Part shown: one piece after another, positions 9,931-18,533 of the stretch
Position numbering within the stretch: the stretch's first letter is position 1
Layout: every line of letters begins with the position of its first letter
Origin: an uncultured Lachnospiraceae bacterium
GTDB lineage: Bacteria > Bacillota > Clostridia > Lachnospirales > Lachnospiraceae
NCBI GenBank assembly: GCA_934434905.1
Contig: CAKSAI010000003.1
Coordinates: 1-34,849 of the forward strand
Direction: 5' to 3'
DNA length: 34,849 nt
Notes under the pieces: model-generated
What the model saw: only the letters and a program-made list of their open reading frames with translations
Database searches by the model: none
Told to the model about the DNA's origin: nothing
Position numbers and translations under genes: made by a program

Positions 9931-12836
9931 TTGTTGCCCCCTTTCGTCTGCTCCTTTAACTTTGCCTTAATATCATTCATGACTTCAATCGGATAGTTCT
10001 TCACAAGGTTGCCTGCGCTGTCCACATATCCGAATTCTTTTAGTTTTCTCATAATCTCACGATCCGCCACCAGTTTCGAGGCATCCAGCGCTTCAATCAC
10101 CGTGTCTCCATTGACCGTGGCATTGGTAAATGCATTACTGATCTCCCGCTCTACAATATAGCTTGCAGGGTGCTGCACATTCTCTTTCTGATCATTCCAC
10201 ACACTCTTGATGACCTCTTTGTGTTCTTCCGGATAAGAAGTCTCTTCAAAAGCTTTTAGGTTTGCTGTATTCCAACGATATTCTGTACCATAAGAAAGCT
10301 CCATGGTCTCTGCAAATGCAGTCTGTGTCTCTGCTGAGAGCCACCATTTCAGGAATCTCCAGGCTTCCTCTGACATATTCGTATTATTGAAGATCATACA
10401 GGTCGTCATAGACGCATTGCCGCTTCGAAGTACGGTTCCGTCCTCCTGAAGTGTTCCCGGTACCGGTGCAATATCCCAAAGACCTGCAAGCTCCGGTGCT
10501 GCCTCCGTCATCTGTACATAAGCAGATACTCCGCCGATTCCAAGCGGTGTATCACCATAACGGAACGAATTGTAGAAGCTTGCCACATATTCTTCCACTG
10601 CATACACCTTAAATAGGTCTGTCAGGTTATTCATGGCTGTGATGGTGTTTCCATTCATCAGACCGATTCCGGAACCGTCTTCCGTATAAAGAGTTCCGCC
10701 ATTCTGATAGATATAAGGTGTTGTTGTACTAAGCGTCTTAAATCCAACCAGATTCGCAATCGGAAGACTGATGTTCTTGTTGTAGCGAAGAAGCGTAGGC
10801 ATGATCTCCTGCACATCATCCCATGTATCTGGAACTTCTATTCCCAATGTGTCTAAAATATCTTTGCGGTAAAATAACACGCGGTAGTCCTGTGTCTCGG
10901 TTGCACCGTATACTCCGCCGTCATATGCACAGGGAACCAGGTTCTCCAGGTTGTATTCCGAATTGTAGAAGGATAAGAAATCCTCATACTCCGTCAAATC
11001 CTTCGCCGCACCGCGAATCGCAAATTTGTATGGTGTTCCACTGCTGGCTCCAAGCACCACATCCGGATTCGTTCCGGCTGCTGATGCAAGCACGAGCTTC
11101 TGCTCACTTGGCATAATAGATATGTCTACCTTCAATCCTTCCAATTCTTCTGCCGCATCTACCATGCTCTGTAATACCTGTACGTATACCGAAGAACGTG
11201 ACATCCATACCTGAAGCGTATCTTCACTTCCAGAAGTTCCTTTTGTGCTCTCCACCGCTTCCGGATTAAGAGAATATAAAAACTTTCTCACAGAGTTTGC
11301 GATACTTATGGCAGTTGATGTCTTCTTCTCCCGAAATGTCTCATTCGCTGCCTTTATATATAACTCATCAACGTCCAGATTTGACCGTGTCAGGTTATTG
11401 ATAACCGTATTTATATGCTTGACTGCAGAATTGTCACCTGTGTTAAAGAGATCCAGTTGGTTTGGGATCAGTCTCGGTTTTTCCAAAAGCTGCCCCAATA
11501 CCTGCGCCGCATATAACAAGCTGTCTGCATAGGTGGGTTTTTCACCCTCAAGCACTTCCAACTTCTTATATACTTCCTCTATTCTCTTTATATATCCTTC
11601 CATATCTTCTACTGCATTTGGAAGATATGCATCCAAATCCCATGTACGATTCTTGTCGCTTACACCTGCCGTGATCTTGGTAATGTCCATACCAAGTGCA
11701 TTCATATCCGTTACCAGACTTTTCAGTTCCTCGTAAATTGCTTTTGCATCTCCCAGCTGCGCAGTCATAGCGATCGTGTGACGCCCTTTTTCTAAATAAA
11801 TCTGATATGCCTCTCCTGCTTCATCGGAAAGGAACATCGTCTCATAAGCCAGATTTTTTGTCTGCGGAAAAGGAACCAGTGAAAGCTCTGCAAAGGGGAG
11901 TATCCCGTCAATCTCTATCTCGCGGTATACTTTCTTATTGACAGCGGAATTCTGGCAGAAATTGACACCAAGCTCATACCAGCCGTCCGCTTCTACCTCA
12001 AATTCCCACATTACCTTCTGTCCTGCGCTTCCAAACGAACTGCCGTCTAATGTATTTATCATACGGTAGTATGTATTATAAGGCGTCAGCGACGGCTTAT
12101 TTGTATTGTTACTACGGATATGCGCGTCGGATTTAATCGAAAAATCTTCTCCTTGCACAGTCACAATACCAATTGACTCTCCGTTTTTTTGAATCCCCCT
12201 GCGATACTCCTGGTAAGATTTTGACTCTTTTTCTTCATACAGCCAAATCCCTTCTATCACAACACTCTGGGTTGTGTTTGTTATCACAAGATTTCCGCCC
12301 GACAAAGATAGCACGATATCTTCCATGTTGATATCGATATTATCCTGCAATGGGGAAAATACGCTCTCTGTACAAACCACCTGCGTATTTGCTCTTTCGT
12401 TTCCATAGCGGTCCGTTGGGTAACGTTCCCCCTGTACACGATCCTGCCATACAAGCGGCAAATATGCCGTATAGTTTGCTTCTCCGTAAACAACAGTAAA
12501 AAGAACGTCCGACGGTTCCGCCGTTTCTGCATGGTACGAAATACCGATTTTATGACTGCCTGTAAGCTCCTTTGGAACTTCCACAGTCAGGTTATCGCCT
12601 TTTGCAAACACAAAAGAACCGTCAACCGCCTGTCCGTTATGTTTTATCGGCTGCGCGCGCCAACCATTCTGATATACGGAACGGTCGATCCATGTCTGCG
12701 CGGATCGTGATGTCAAATATTCTGTTTGTACACGCTCCTTGTTCGCACTGGGAGCTGTTGCTGTTATTATGCCCAGCAGCAGGATTGCCGCAATTCCTAC
12801 GGCAATTCCTACTTTACCAAATGCAATTTTTTTCAT
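9927..12836 (-). CDS. Giant membrane-tethered extracellular solute-binding protein
   Basis: From ATG 12836 this is a 969-residue protein, about twice the length of a normal sugar-binding protein. A basic N-terminus and hydrophobic segment (residues ~8-28) follow MKKIAFGKVG. There is no lipobox Cys, so it is either tethered by an uncleaved helix or cleaved at a standard site. Residues ~30-370 hold two beta-rich, CBM-like regions (for example VMWEFEVEADGWYELGVNF). Residues ~370-535 are helical linkers. The ~410 C-terminal residues form a type-1 solute-binding domain (DTLQVWMSRSSVYVQV, FYRKDILDTLGIEVPDTWDD, WRFLKWWLSAETQ). An upstream ATG at 12890 overlaps the previous stop but has poorly spaced GGAG and would place 18 polar residues before the signal, so 12836 with GAGG (12845-12848) is preferred. 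It is coupled to the following permease genes. Confidence 0.85.
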   Translation of the reverse strand: MKKIAFGKVGIAVGIAAILLLGIITATAPSANKERVQTEYLTSRSAQTWIDRSVYQNGWRAQPIKHNGQAVDGSFVFAKGDNLTVEVPKELTGSHKIGISYHAETAEPSDVLFTVVYGEANYTAYLPLVWQDRVQGERYPTDRYGNERANTQVVCTESVFSPLQDNIDINMEDIVLSLSGGNLVITNTTQSVVIEGIWLYEEKESKSYQEYRRGIQKNGESIGIVTVQGEDFSIKSDAHIRSNNTNKPSLTPYNTYYRMINTLDGSSFGSAGQKVMWEFEVEADGWYELGVNFCQNSAVNKKVYREIEIDGILPFAELSLVPFPQTKNLAYETMFLSDEAGEAYQIYLEKGRHTIAMTAQLGDAKAIYEELKSLVTDMNALGMDITKITAGVSDKNRTWDLDAYLPNAVEDMEGYIKRIEEVYKKLEVLEGEKPTYADSLLYAAQVLGQLLEKPRLIPNQLDLFNTGDNSAVKHINTVINNLTRSNLDVDELYIKAANETFREKKTSTAISIANSVRKFLYSLNPEAVESTKGTSGSEDTLQVWMSRSSVYVQVLQSMVDAAEELEGLKVDISIMPSEQKLVLASAAGTNPDVVLGASSGTPYKFAIRGAAKDLTEYEDFLSFYNSEYNLENLVPCAYDGGVYGATETQDYRVLFYRKDILDTLGIEVPDTWDDVQEIMPTLLRYNKNISLPIANLVGFKTLSTTTPYIYQNGGTLYTEDGSGIGLMNGNTITAMNNLTDLFKVYAVEEYVASFYNSFRYGDTPLGIGGVSAYVQMTEAAPELAGLWDIAPVPGTLQEDGTVLRSGNASMTTCMIFNNTNMSEEAWRFLKWWLSAETQTAFAETMELSYGTEYRWNTANLKAFEETSYPEEHKEVIKSVWNDQKENVQHPASYIVEREISNAFTNATVNGDTVIEALDASKLVADREIMRKLKEFGYVDSAGNLVKNYPIEVMNDIKAKLKEQTKGGNK

Positions 12837-12844
12837 ATATCTGT

Positions 12845-12848
12845 CCTC
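12845..12848 (-). promoter_or_regulatory. Ribosome-binding site that decides the start at 12836
   Basis: GAGG about eight bases before ATG 12836, which begins a normal signal or anchor segment. The alternative ATG at 12890 has GGAG only about two bases away. Confidence 0.6.
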
Positions 12849-12886
12849 ATTTGAACACTTATATTTGAACTCCTGCAACATAGAGT

Positions 12887-15658
12887 TCATCTCTCCATAA
12901 CATCTATAATGTACGGAGTTGTCAAATCATAGCTTGCTGCGTTTGGATGCAATCCGTCCGGCAAATATTGTGTATATAACTGATCGTTGCTCTTTGTAAG
13001 TACAGCCAATTGCGGATATGCTTCTGTATCACTCAAGTCAACATAATCAATGCTATGAATATCACATACTTTTTTCACTGTTTGTCTATGTAATGCCATG
13101 TTTGCGTCATTCGCACCATAGTAACTGTTAATAATATAAACAATCCTGGCATTGGGGAATTTTGCCTTTGTCTTCACAATCAGATCCTGCATTGCACCTG
13201 CAATCGTCGCAGTGTCATATGTACTATCAATCTGGTTAACAGGTTCACCCCATTGAATCTGTGTATTACCGCCCTGCATTACGAGGACATCGTTTACGGC
13301 ACCTTCTAACAATACAAAATCATAAGAATCCTTTTGTGCAGAATCAAGCTGTGATACAATCGCACCACCTCTCCCGCTGACTGTTGTGTTTGTGAGCGCC
13401 CAGCCATTTTGTGCAACATTTTCACATATCACACCATTTATTGCAATTCTTCCTGACCATGCCATACCAAATGCATCTCTGTCACCTTTCACAATAGAAT
13501 CTCCAAGACATAGTACTGTCTTGCCAAGCAATGGTGAAACATTGTCATTCAGCCCAACTAATATTTTACGTAGCAATTGCGTTGTTTCGACAGTTTCGTC
13601 TGTTTCGCTTTTTTTCACAACTACTAAGTCAACGATATTAACAAGCTTGTCCCCATTATAGTCATTTTCTAACACCAAAGATAGTGAAGTTGTTGCAGTT
13701 GTTCCACCAGAAACCACAACGGTACCTTCTCCGCCCAGATGAAAACCGGAAAAATCCGATGCAGCCTTATGGCTCTTGGTTTTGAAATAAACAGAAACCA
13801 CTTTACCCTCTGCATTTGCAAACGATGCTATATCAATTGTTCCGGTTTCTGCATTATGTTCCGGCTGGTGTTTGGCATTGATACAGAAATTATCCTCTTC
13901 GAAGATAGCACCTGCATATTCATACACAGCCGGATCATAATTTAAGGTTCCGTTCACTTTACTATAACCTGCATCTGTAGATAATACAACAGCCGCAAAA
14001 TCATTCATTGGCTTCATGGTATAGGTTAACTGCGCACGATCCTTTGGTGTAGAAGCCGTTAAATCTTCTATTTTAAAATCGTCAAATCCCCCCTGGTTCG
14101 CTCCTGTGGAAAACAAAGAAACCACATCGTCCACATATGCTCCATTCAAATCAACGGTCACTTCAACACCCAGGCCATCAACACTTGCAGTCAATCTGCC
14201 ATTATTTACCTTGGCATGGATCGTTGTAATTACTTTATTTGCCAAATCGGAATTCGCCAAATCAGAAGCATCATGTGTAATCGTATAGCCGTCTAATTTC
14301 AACAGAACTCTATCTCTTTCCTGTACAACTGCACCGGTCTTTGTCCCGCTGCTGACTGCTGTAGGTGTATCAATTGCACCCGTGACAGCAAGATAGTATG
14401 CTCCGCCTTGTGTATGAATATTCAATCTTACTCCCGGTGAATCCAATGCTTGCGGATACGTATTTTTCTGTCCGATGATCAGACCATATCCGATAAAATT
14501 CTTGTAAAAAGATACACTTGTCTCAAAATTGTTACTGGTTTTACCATTGTAAGTAAAATATGACATATAACCGTCTGTACTTTTAAGTTTTGGTTTTAGC
14601 CCTGCATTTCTGTAAGCACGATTTGTTTCATACTGCGGATATAATGTAGTATCTCTTCCTGTAAACCAATGTTCACTTACCGGCTGGTCTGCTTCTCCGA
14701 CAATGGAATACTGATCGTTCACATCAACCTTTGTGGAAGTAAAATCTGTCATGGTTGATAGATCAGCATTTACGAAAAATCCCGGTTCCGGCACATCCTT
14801 TATCTCTTTTATTGCAAAAGATTTGAAACCACCGCCCGGAGCTGTTCCATTCGAACACAATGAAACCGGTCCTTCTTTCCATGTGCTTGCCAGTTCAATC
14901 GTAAGCACCGGCTCATATCCGTCCGCCCATATTGAAACTGTATTTCCTGTCTTCTTTACATGAAGTTCAAATACCTGTCCTCTGGATAGTCCTTGCGCAT
15001 AGAACGTAAATACATTTGTATTCGTATTGAAGCCCAAGTTCGTAGTATCCGCACTATTACCCGTTACTTTATAGCTTGTATAATCAAATGCCCCCTCCAG
15101 CTTAAGTCTGCCAGCCGTATTAGTTCCGGTAAAATACACCCTTGCTGATGAAGCACTTGCCGATGAAGCAAATACATTTTTCTCACCAAATGCGATACCG
15201 TCACTTGCAAGATTTGAATGAATCTCTGCTTTTACCTCATAATTCGTGTATTGTGATCCGTTATAACTCAATAAATAACGATAGGCTTTCCCATATCCGG
15301 TCAACGGTTTCAGACCGGCACAACGATTTCCTGTAGCCCAAGAAACTCCTTGGTCTGTATATCCCGTGTTTCGTCCATATTCGTCTGTACTACCTGTACC
15401 CGTAAACCAATGATCATAGACTGTTTTGTCCTGTTCTGTCACACGATAGCTGTCGGAACTGTCAAACTTCGATGATGTAAAATCCGTTATGTCCTTTGTT
15501 GACTTCCCCTCAAAGCTGATGTCGTAGTCCCACTCACTACTCACATCTTCTGCACTGGTATCGGTGGCTTTTACATTCTGATAATCGAATGTCATACCGG
15601 ACAATCCCAGTACCAAAGAAAGGCTCAATGCCAATAGTCGGTTGCTTTTTTTGTTCAT
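12887..15658 (-). CDS. Secreted SGNH esterase with two LamG-like units and a cohesin/dockerin-like linker
   Basis: From ATG 15658 the protein has 923 residues and a signal peptide ending near VKA (residue 31). Two ~240-residue LamG-like units come next (about 48-288 and 296-534), each containing an HWFTG motif after an acidic lead-in. Residues ~541-663 resemble a cohesin-type beta-sandwich (NYDPAVYEYAGAIF). A single dockerin-like stretch (YNGDKLVNIVDLVVVKK, then LLRKILVG; about 666-703) precedes the SGNH hydrolase domain (711-923). That domain has the nucleophile Ser721 in GDSI, Asn789 in GAVND, and Asp901/His904 in DGLHPN. It probably removes acyl (acetyl) groups from an extracellular glycan; the leaving group is inference. 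The first ATG (15664) lies only two bases from AGGAGG, the second eight, so the second is chosen. The stop overlaps an ATG as ATGA. Confidence 0.87.
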   Translation of the reverse strand: MNKKSNRLLALSLSLVLGLSGMTFDYQNVKATDTSAEDVSSEWDYDISFEGKSTKDITDFTSSKFDSSDSYRVTEQDKTVYDHWFTGTGSTDEYGRNTGYTDQGVSWATGNRCAGLKPLTGYGKAYRYLLSYNGSQYTNYEVKAEIHSNLASDGIAFGEKNVFASSASASSARVYFTGTNTAGRLKLEGAFDYTSYKVTGNSADTTNLGFNTNTNVFTFYAQGLSRGQVFELHVKKTGNTVSIWADGYEPVLTIELASTWKEGPVSLCSNGTAPGGGFKSFAIKEIKDVPEPGFFVNADLSTMTDFTSTKVDVNDQYSIVGEADQPVSEHWFTGRDTTLYPQYETNRAYRNAGLKPKLKSTDGYMSYFTYNGKTSNNFETSVSFYKNFIGYGLIIGQKNTYPQALDSPGVRLNIHTQGGAYYLAVTGAIDTPTAVSSGTKTGAVVQERDRVLLKLDGYTITHDASDLANSDLANKVITTIHAKVNNGRLTASVDGLGVEVTVDLNGAYVDDVVSLFSTGANQGGFDDFKIEDLTASTPKDRAQLTYTMKPMNDFAAVVLSTDAGYSKVNGTLNYDPAVYEYAGAIFEEDNFCINAKHQPEHNAETGTIDIASFANAEGKVVSVYFKTKSHKAASDFSGFHLGGEGTVVVSGGTTATTSLSLVLENDYNGDKLVNIVDLVVVKKSETDETVETTQLLRKILVGLNDNVSPLLGKTVLCLGDSIVKGDRDAFGMAWSGRIAINGVICENVAQNGWALTNTTVSGRGGAIVSQLDSAQKDSYDFVLLEGAVNDVLVMQGGNTQIQWGEPVNQIDSTYDTATIAGAMQDLIVKTKAKFPNARIVYIINSYYGANDANMALHRQTVKKVCDIHSIDYVDLSDTEAYPQLAVLTKSNDQLYTQYLPDGLHPNAASYDLTTPYIIDVMER

Positions 15659-15673
15659 TTTCATTACCTCCTC

Positions 15674-16741
15674 TTAAATTGATTCATTTATTAACATCCC
15701 TATCAGGAATTGCGCATAACAACGGTGAAAGAAATCATTCGGATGATTGATCATATTCGATGACAAATCTTCAAATCGTTTATGTTCGAGCAAATACCGA
15801 TGCATGCCGGTAATATCTGCCACAGCTACGCCCGGCACCTCCGGATCCTGCTCAATTCTGTCCAATGCCTCCTTGAACTGCCACTGATTTCCCCAGAAAG
15901 CTGCCCGCGGGTCTGTCAGTAAACGATTCGGCAGACTTGTTGCAACCAAAATGAATTCGCACTCCGGTTTCTTTGCGCGTATCAATCTGATCATGTTACG
16001 GATCCGTTCTTCGAACTGTTCCTGACTCTTCGGACCGTCATTCATACCAAACGCCAAGACTACCAGATCCGGCTCATAAGCATTGACTCGCTCCTCTACA
16101 CTTTCCTCTGCCCAGAGGGTTTCCTTTCCGCCGACGGCGGTATTCGTATAAGTAATGTGTGTTCCATAGCGGGCAACCAATGCATCATATACCAGTTTGC
16201 CGTATCCGTCTTGATACGGCGGAAGGTTGTGCCTTACAGAGGCATCTGCTCCTACCGTAATACTGTCTCCGTAAAACACAAGATTCAGCTTTTTCCCGCT
16301 CCGCATACGCTCAAATGAACGCAAAAGCTTCTTCTCTGCAAGCTGTGGTCTGACGCCTTTCCAGCCTCCCCGCTGACAGGTATATGTAACAAAGATCTGC
16401 CGCTCAATAAAGTAAGAATTTGCAGGGTGATAGAGATATCTGTCATTCATATAAAAGAAAGTATTCAAAGCAGGCTGCTTCGTCGGATATATCTCTTCCT
16501 CTGTAAAGCAATAGATCCGGCTGTTTTTTGTCAAACGGAGCCTGCCGTTTTTCCACTCCCAATCTTCACCCTCCGTATACGCTTTGCTTCCGTCCAGATT
16601 GGTTACCTTTAATATCTGGATCGGCTCGTACAAAAGCGGTGCCTCTGCCACGTTGTTTTTTTCCCGAATCATGGTAAGACTTTCTCCCCATACGGTATCG
16701 GTATCCCATATAGGGGTATACATCTGTTCCTTGGTAAACAT
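15674..16741 (-). CDS. Cytoplasmic SGNH/GDSL esterase with N-terminal beta domain
   Basis: A 355-residue esterase without signal peptide. Residues 1-150 form a beta-rich domain of the kind found in front of carbohydrate esterases. The SGNH domain follows, with the nucleophile Ser160 in FYGDSIT, a Gly in NTAVGGKE near 204, Asn234 in GMND and the catalytic His333 in NHPND. The Asp normally three residues before the His is Met330, so the acid may come from another position or the enzyme may work as a Ser-His dyad. The start at 16741 has a GGGGGG ribosome-binding site seven bases upstream and lies 17 bases after the previous stop. A longer reading from 16786 would overlap the upstream gene and lacks support. 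It probably deacylates imported oligosaccharides (inference). Confidence 0.87.
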   Translation of the reverse strand: MFTKEQMYTPIWDTDTVWGESLTMIREKNNVAEAPLLYEPIQILKVTNLDGSKAYTEGEDWEWKNGRLRLTKNSRIYCFTEEEIYPTKQPALNTFFYMNDRYLYHPANSYFIERQIFVTYTCQRGGWKGVRPQLAEKKLLRSFERMRSGKKLNLVFYGDSITVGADASVRHNLPPYQDGYGKLVYDALVARYGTHITYTNTAVGGKETLWAEESVEERVNAYEPDLVVLAFGMNDGPKSQEQFEERIRNMIRLIRAKKPECEFILVATSLPNRLLTDPRAAFWGNQWQFKEALDRIEQDPEVPGVAVADITGMHRYLLEHKRFEDLSSNMINHPNDFFHRCYAQFLIGMLINESI

Positions 16742-16748
16742 AATACAT

Positions 16749-16754
16749 CCCCCC
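16749..16754 (-). promoter_or_regulatory. Ribosome-binding site that decides the start at 16741
   Basis: A GGGGGG run seven bases before ATG 16741. It supports the 355-residue form of the SGNH esterase rather than the longer reading from 16786 that overlaps the GH42-like gene. Confidence 0.75.
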
Positions 16755-16758
16755 TTTT

Positions 16759-18513
16759 TTATACCAAGATCGCTGCCGCTCTCCAACTTCGAAGTTCCGG
16801 TAATTTCACTACGTAACTGTCCCCACGCTTTTCAAGCGGCAGACAGACTGCTTCACGGTCAGGGTCTATAAGTGTAACCTGCTCTGTATTTGCCGGATTT
16901 GCAATCACGACCTCATACGCTTCTGTATCTGTCATAGATACATTGAGAAGGAACACGGAAACGGTTTCTTCCTTTTCATTCACTCTCGGCACGATCATCA
17001 TCTGTTCCGGTGATGCAACATATGCCGGAAGCGGCTTATCTGCTGTCTTATCGATCGCACTTCGCAGTGCCTCGCGATGTTCATAGCTGATATCCACACC
17101 ATTGAAGGCACCGGAAAACCTTTCACAAGTAACACATTTTATATCCGCAAAGCTTTTTGCATATTTCGAAGCTTGTATTTGTTGCACGAATCCCGGCTCT
17201 GCTATTACCGTTTTATCTGCAAGAAACTCCATATCTTCCTCATTTAAGAAGTCAAATGCCTTGGCCGTCAGATAATAGGCATTTCCTTTTACGCTTGTAG
17301 AAAACGGAATTCCCCAGCGAAGCTTATCCGCTATCTCCCAGATACAGGTATCATTCCAGAACGGATATCCGTCTTGATTCGGAACAATGTAGTTTGACCT
17401 TATCGGTTGATAAACTACGATTCCTCCATTTACCGTGCCGGTATTATGCTTTTCATATGCTTCAAAAAACGGTCTGTACTGCGAGATTTTTCGAAACATC
17501 CGCATATGCCATTCCAATGGCTCATAGTCCCGCATCAAAGTAACGCTTGCTTCGTTACAGCCATATGCCAAATAGACTGCTGCCTCAATACAGGTGCACT
17601 CCGGTGATTTGCCGTAGGCGGTAAACGGAAGATTCTCGATCTCACAAGAACGTGCTTTTACATATTCCGGTAGTCTCGCATTCATATAATTGATAATCAT
17701 TGCCTTTACAAACATATCCTTTGGCTGATGATCATTATAGAAACCGCCGCCCGCACGAAACGCCGGTGCCTTACCGGTCACCTCGTACATTCTGTCAAGA
17801 CACGCCCTCTGGGCATTGATCGCCAGCATGGTATTCCCGCCATTCTGCAGTGCCATGATCGTATCCGGCGATACTTCATGAATGGCTTCTGAAATCACAC
17901 CTGCAAAATCTGCCAAAGTATCTGTCTGAAACTGAATGTATTTCTCCCGCACAGACAAATCATTTAAGAAGTCGTTTTTAAGACTTATGCGGTCATACCG
18001 ATACCCATAACGTTCATTGAATAACCGAATACATTCATCACAAAAGCAGAGTGCCTGAGATCTTCCCAGTAAACGAAGGCGGATATCGTCATCTACCCAC
18101 ACAATTTCCGGCCCAAATGCCGCATATATCTTCATTTGCTCGTACACATAAGCGCGAAATGCAGGACTGTTCCAACAGAAAATTCCGTTTGCAGAAGCTC
18201 CGTCTATGGAAGTAATCAGCCCAAAGTCCGATCTTACTCCCTCTCCTCCATATGTAACCAAGGCTCCTGCCGAATGTCCTACCGTACGGCTAAGCTGCAT
18301 AGATGCAGATATGCCCGCTTTGCGAAAGCGCTCTGCTGCCCATGCCATATCCTCTGCTTCTTTCTTACAACGCGAAAGGGAGGGCACTCCATAGGAAGTA
18401 GCCAGCCACACCTCGTCAAAGCAATTCCCCGCCTCACCGATCGCTGCAATTAATTGATCGATATAGTCATGATCGAAATGAGTTTTACACCCCGTTCTTA
18501 ATGAAAATCTCAT
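16759..18513 (-). CDS. GH42-like TIM-barrel protein with a four-Cys zinc-type site
   Basis: A 584-residue cytoplasmic protein, not assignable to a named family with certainty. Residues ~1-350 look like a TIM barrel and the remainder like smaller accessory domains. A Cys set at residues 113, 156, 158 and 161 (FCWNSPAFR and CFCDEC) has almost the same spacing as the structural zinc site of GH42 beta-galactosidases (Cys106, 150, 152, 155 in the Thermus A4 enzyme). In GH42 the catalytic acid/base lies in an Asn-Glu pair shortly before the CxCxxC; here the place holds WVDDDIR (139-145), so Asp replaces Glu. Glu291 or Glu293 (CEIEN) could be the nucleophile counterpart. The start has AGGAGG upstream. 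It sits between a DapA-family gene and an SGNH esterase gene. It may be a glycosidase of a diverged branch or a non-catalytic relative. Confidence 0.6.
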   Translation of the reverse strand: MRFSLRTGCKTHFDHDYIDQLIAAIGEAGNCFDEVWLATSYGVPSLSRCKKEAEDMAWAAERFRKAGISASMQLSRTVGHSAGALVTYGGEGVRSDFGLITSIDGASANGIFCWNSPAFRAYVYEQMKIYAAFGPEIVWVDDDIRLRLLGRSQALCFCDECIRLFNERYGYRYDRISLKNDFLNDLSVREKYIQFQTDTLADFAGVISEAIHEVSPDTIMALQNGGNTMLAINAQRACLDRMYEVTGKAPAFRAGGGFYNDHQPKDMFVKAMIINYMNARLPEYVKARSCEIENLPFTAYGKSPECTCIEAAVYLAYGCNEASVTLMRDYEPLEWHMRMFRKISQYRPFFEAYEKHNTGTVNGGIVVYQPIRSNYIVPNQDGYPFWNDTCIWEIADKLRWGIPFSTSVKGNAYYLTAKAFDFLNEEDMEFLADKTVIAEPGFVQQIQASKYAKSFADIKCVTCERFSGAFNGVDISYEHREALRSAIDKTADKPLPAYVASPEQMMIVPRVNEKEETVSVFLLNVSMTDTEAYEVVIANPANTEQVTLIDPDREAVCLPLEKRGDSYVVKLPELRSWRAAAILV

Positions 18514-18533
18514 GCATTTTTCCTCCTTATGTA

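Noticed and set aside
12887..15658. Classical cellulosome component
   Set aside because: Only one incomplete dockerin-like repeat and one uncertain cohesin-like domain, with no scaffoldin or cellulase in the window.
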